Source: Flavobacteriia bacterium
Lineage (GTDB): Bacteria; Bacteroidota; Bacteroidia; Flavobacteriales_D; Crocinitomicaceae
Length of the DNA: 6,150 bases
Direction of reading: 5' to 3'
Assembly (NCBI GenBank): GCA_009923965.1
Contig: RFSL01000062.1
Location: 1-6,150 of the forward strand
Shown here: positions 5,935 through 6,150 of the stretch, piece after piece
How the letters are laid out: the number at the start of each line of letters is the position of its first letter
Numbering within the stretch: position 1 is the stretch's first letter
Notes under the pieces: model-generated
The model's input: the letters and a program-made list of their open reading frames with translations, nothing else
Database searches by the model: none
Told to the model about the DNA's origin: nothing
Translations under genes and position numbers: made by a program

Positions 5935-6150
5935 AATGGGTAAGAATGAATCCTAAAGCAAGGCAAGCAAAAAGTAAAGCGCGACTTCAGAATTACGATA
6001 AAATGCTTTCCGAAGACTTGAAAGAAAAAGAAGATCGCTTGGAACTTCCAATTCCGAATGGTCCGCGTTTGGGTGCGAATGTGATTGATGCTCTTCATGT
6101 ATCAAAAGGTTTTGGTGAAAAATTGTTATACGATGATTTGAATTTTAAAT
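5916..6150 (+). pseudogene. ettA: EttA continuation in the -1 frame (linker and start of second ABC domain), cut by window edge
   Basis: The frame beginning at 5916 encodes MLARELEWVRMNPKARQAK, the conserved EttA interdomain linker, then LQNYDKMLSED, PIPNGPRLG and the first strands of the second ABC domain (VIDALHVSKGFGEKLLYDD). It stays open to the last base, and the second Walker A lies beyond the window. It overlaps the 5092-5934 frame by 19 bp and continues it exactly in register, so the two are one gene split by a one-base shift. The ATG at 5916 is an internal methionine, not a believable start. The continuation keeps strong family conservation after the break, which points to a recent mutation or a sequencing error rather than long decay. 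Confidence 0.88.

Overview
The window looks like a chromosomal segment from a member of the Bacteroidota, most likely Flavobacteriia or a close relative. The DNA is AT-rich and Shine-Dalgarno sequences are weak or absent. Promoter-like sites fit the TTG-N19-TAnnTTTG pattern used by the primary sigma factor of this phylum. The PurH, MreB and EttA proteins all have the sequence character I know from Bacteroidota, and purH directly followed by mreB is a familiar gene order there. This assignment is inference from motifs; no search was run.

Layout. Positions 1-110 hold nothing I can support. From 111 to about 480 lies a leftward (minus-strand) tRNA operon: a strong promoter (448-477), a leader with a 10-bp hairpin (406-430), tRNA-Gly(GCC) (319-391), tRNA-Leu(UAA) (227-310), and two successive terminator-like hairpins (190-222 and 111-149). 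Divergent from it, on the plus strand, are purH (598-2127, last two steps of IMP synthesis), mreB (2214-3236, cell-shape actin homologue) and an exported serine hydrolase of the beta-lactamase/penicillin-binding fold (3262-4581). After a 510-bp gap comes ettA (5092 onward, an ABC-F ribosome-associated ATPase), which runs off the right edge.

Three points stand out. First, ettA is broken by an apparent loss of a single A near 5905-5906. The first frame stops at 5934, and the family sequence resumes in the -1 frame and stays open to the window end. Second, mreB is not followed by mreC, its usual neighbour in this phylum; a secreted hydrolase and a repeat-rich gap stand there instead. Third, the 4582-5091 gap contains a run of four consecutive inverted-repeat structures (4792-5004), one of which has two competing pairings, preceded by what may be a decayed coding stretch. 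This run is the least explained structure in the window. It could be an intergenic repeat element, a structured RNA, or a scar of rearrangement.

The genes are mostly housekeeping (translation, purine synthesis, cell shape). I see no clear new defence, mobile or biosynthetic system.
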